From positions 372,001 to 436,000 of the forward strand of contig OY760143.1 of the NCBI GenBank assembly GCA_963663245.1: a stretch of 64,000 nt of DNA. Reading direction: 5' to 3'. Source of the stretch: JAFGVL01 sp963663245 (GTDB lineage Bacteria > Bacteroidota > Bacteroidia > Bacteroidales > Paludibacteraceae). The notes beneath the pieces were generated by a model. It had not been told where the DNA came from, made no database searches, and worked only from the letters and a program-made list of their open reading frames with translations. Shown in pieces: positions 63,686-64,000 of this stretch. Numbering within the stretch: the first letter of the stretch is position 1; each line of letters begins with the position of its first letter. Position numbers and translations under genes: made by a program.

Positions 63686-64000
63686 TCACTTTGCCTTTGG
63701 AATTAACATTAATGGTTTTTGTTTTGAGAGAGAAATTTTATTTATATCCCACTCTTGTTCGACATCCCAATTGGCTCGAAGGTTTAATGCTCCATTAAAA
63801 TAATATACTTTTTCTGCTTGTTTGTTTTTATTGTAATCTCCTGCATCCCAAGCGCCATTATTGTTTTCATCAATAAATAATCGTATAAAATATTCTTCGG
63901 GTTTTATATGTTCAAAAATCGCTTCACCATCTATTGCTTGACTATTCCTTACAACTACATCTTTTATATTTAGCAACTCAACTATTGCATTTTTTGGCTT
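63686..64000 (-). CDS. C-terminal part of a Bacteroidota Ig-like domain protein (partial)
   Basis: The reading frame stays open to the window edge (at least 105 residues, no start inside). The motif YFIRLFIDENNNGAWDAGDY and the following AEKVYYF are characteristic of the C-terminal region of large secreted Ig-like (Big_5-type) proteins of this phylum. It reads into the DUF3108/NtrC transcript. Confidence 0.75.
   Translation of the reverse strand, partial: KPKNAIVELLNIKDVVVRNSQAIDGEAIFEHIKPEEYFIRLFIDENNNGAWDAGDYNKNKQAEKVYYFNGALNLRANWDVEQEWDINKISLSKQKPLMLIPKAK

Noticed and set aside
1..64000. Prophage, transposon or defence island
   Set aside because: No integrase, transposase, capsid, toxin-antitoxin or nuclease genes are seen; base composition and operon structure are even across the window.

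Overview
The window comes from a low-GC member of the Bacteroidota. Evidence: promoters of the TTG-N19-TAnnTTTG type, type IX secretion (T9SS) C-terminal sorting domains, a SusD/RagB-like protein, a fused SecDF, a DPP-IV-type S9 peptidase and a flexirubin/aryl-polyene pigment cluster. An NfnAB transhydrogenase pair hints at a facultatively anaerobic or fermentative lineage (Marinilabiliales/Bacteroidales-like rather than a strict aerobe); this placement is inference. I see no rRNA, tRNA, CRISPR array, insertion sequence or prophage.

Layout. 0-5.7 kb: the tail of a probable outer-membrane protein, a DPP-IV-like peptidase, a two-gene operon of a small T9SS protein plus a SusC-less SusD-like protein, and an exported Bcp-type peroxiredoxin. 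5.8-11.7 kb: the protein quality-control block tig-clpP-clpX followed by recQ. 11.8-13.1 kb: a B12-binding radical SAM enzyme, converging on the pigment cluster. 13.1-39.9 kb: about 25 tightly packed minus-strand genes, read from a tyrosine ammonia-lyase at 39.9 kb down to an acyl-activating ligase at 13.1 kb. 39.9-45.8 kb: an outer-membrane barrel protein, a lipoprotein, an RRM RNA-binding protein, two tandem membrane-bound AraC regulators and a Cys/Met-metabolism PLP enzyme. 46-48.7 kb: a metH without its activation domain. 48.8-54.3 kb: secreted surface proteins, including a 1082-residue GLUG/BACON protein. 54.4-61.6 kb: nfnAB, pepD, secDF. 61.6-64 kb: an NtrC-type regulator lacking a DNA-binding domain, a DUF3108 protein and a partial Ig-like protein.

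Pigment cluster. The ammonia-lyase makes 4-coumarate from tyrosine and the ligase at 13 kb activates it. Three Cys-bearing ketosynthases, a chain-length-factor-like partner, a KS-like fragment, a ketoreductase, two hotdog dehydratases and two carrier proteins extend the aryl starter into a polyene. An O-methyltransferase, two CrtI-like FAD oxidoreductases, a thioesterase and acyltransferases tailor or release it. LolA-like and lipoprotein partners and an MMPL exporter fused to PlsC and a methyltransferase move it to the outer membrane. A strong hairpin terminator and a secreted protein of unknown function sit in the middle of the cluster. No DarA/DarB-type dialkylresorcinol genes are visible in the window.

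The most useful leads are the terminator-split pigment operon with its uncharacterised secreted protein, the C45-type acyltransferase/NapH-like pair in the same cluster, the fused exporter, the SusC-less SusD operon, the MetH without activation domain and the NtrC regulator without DNA-binding domain.
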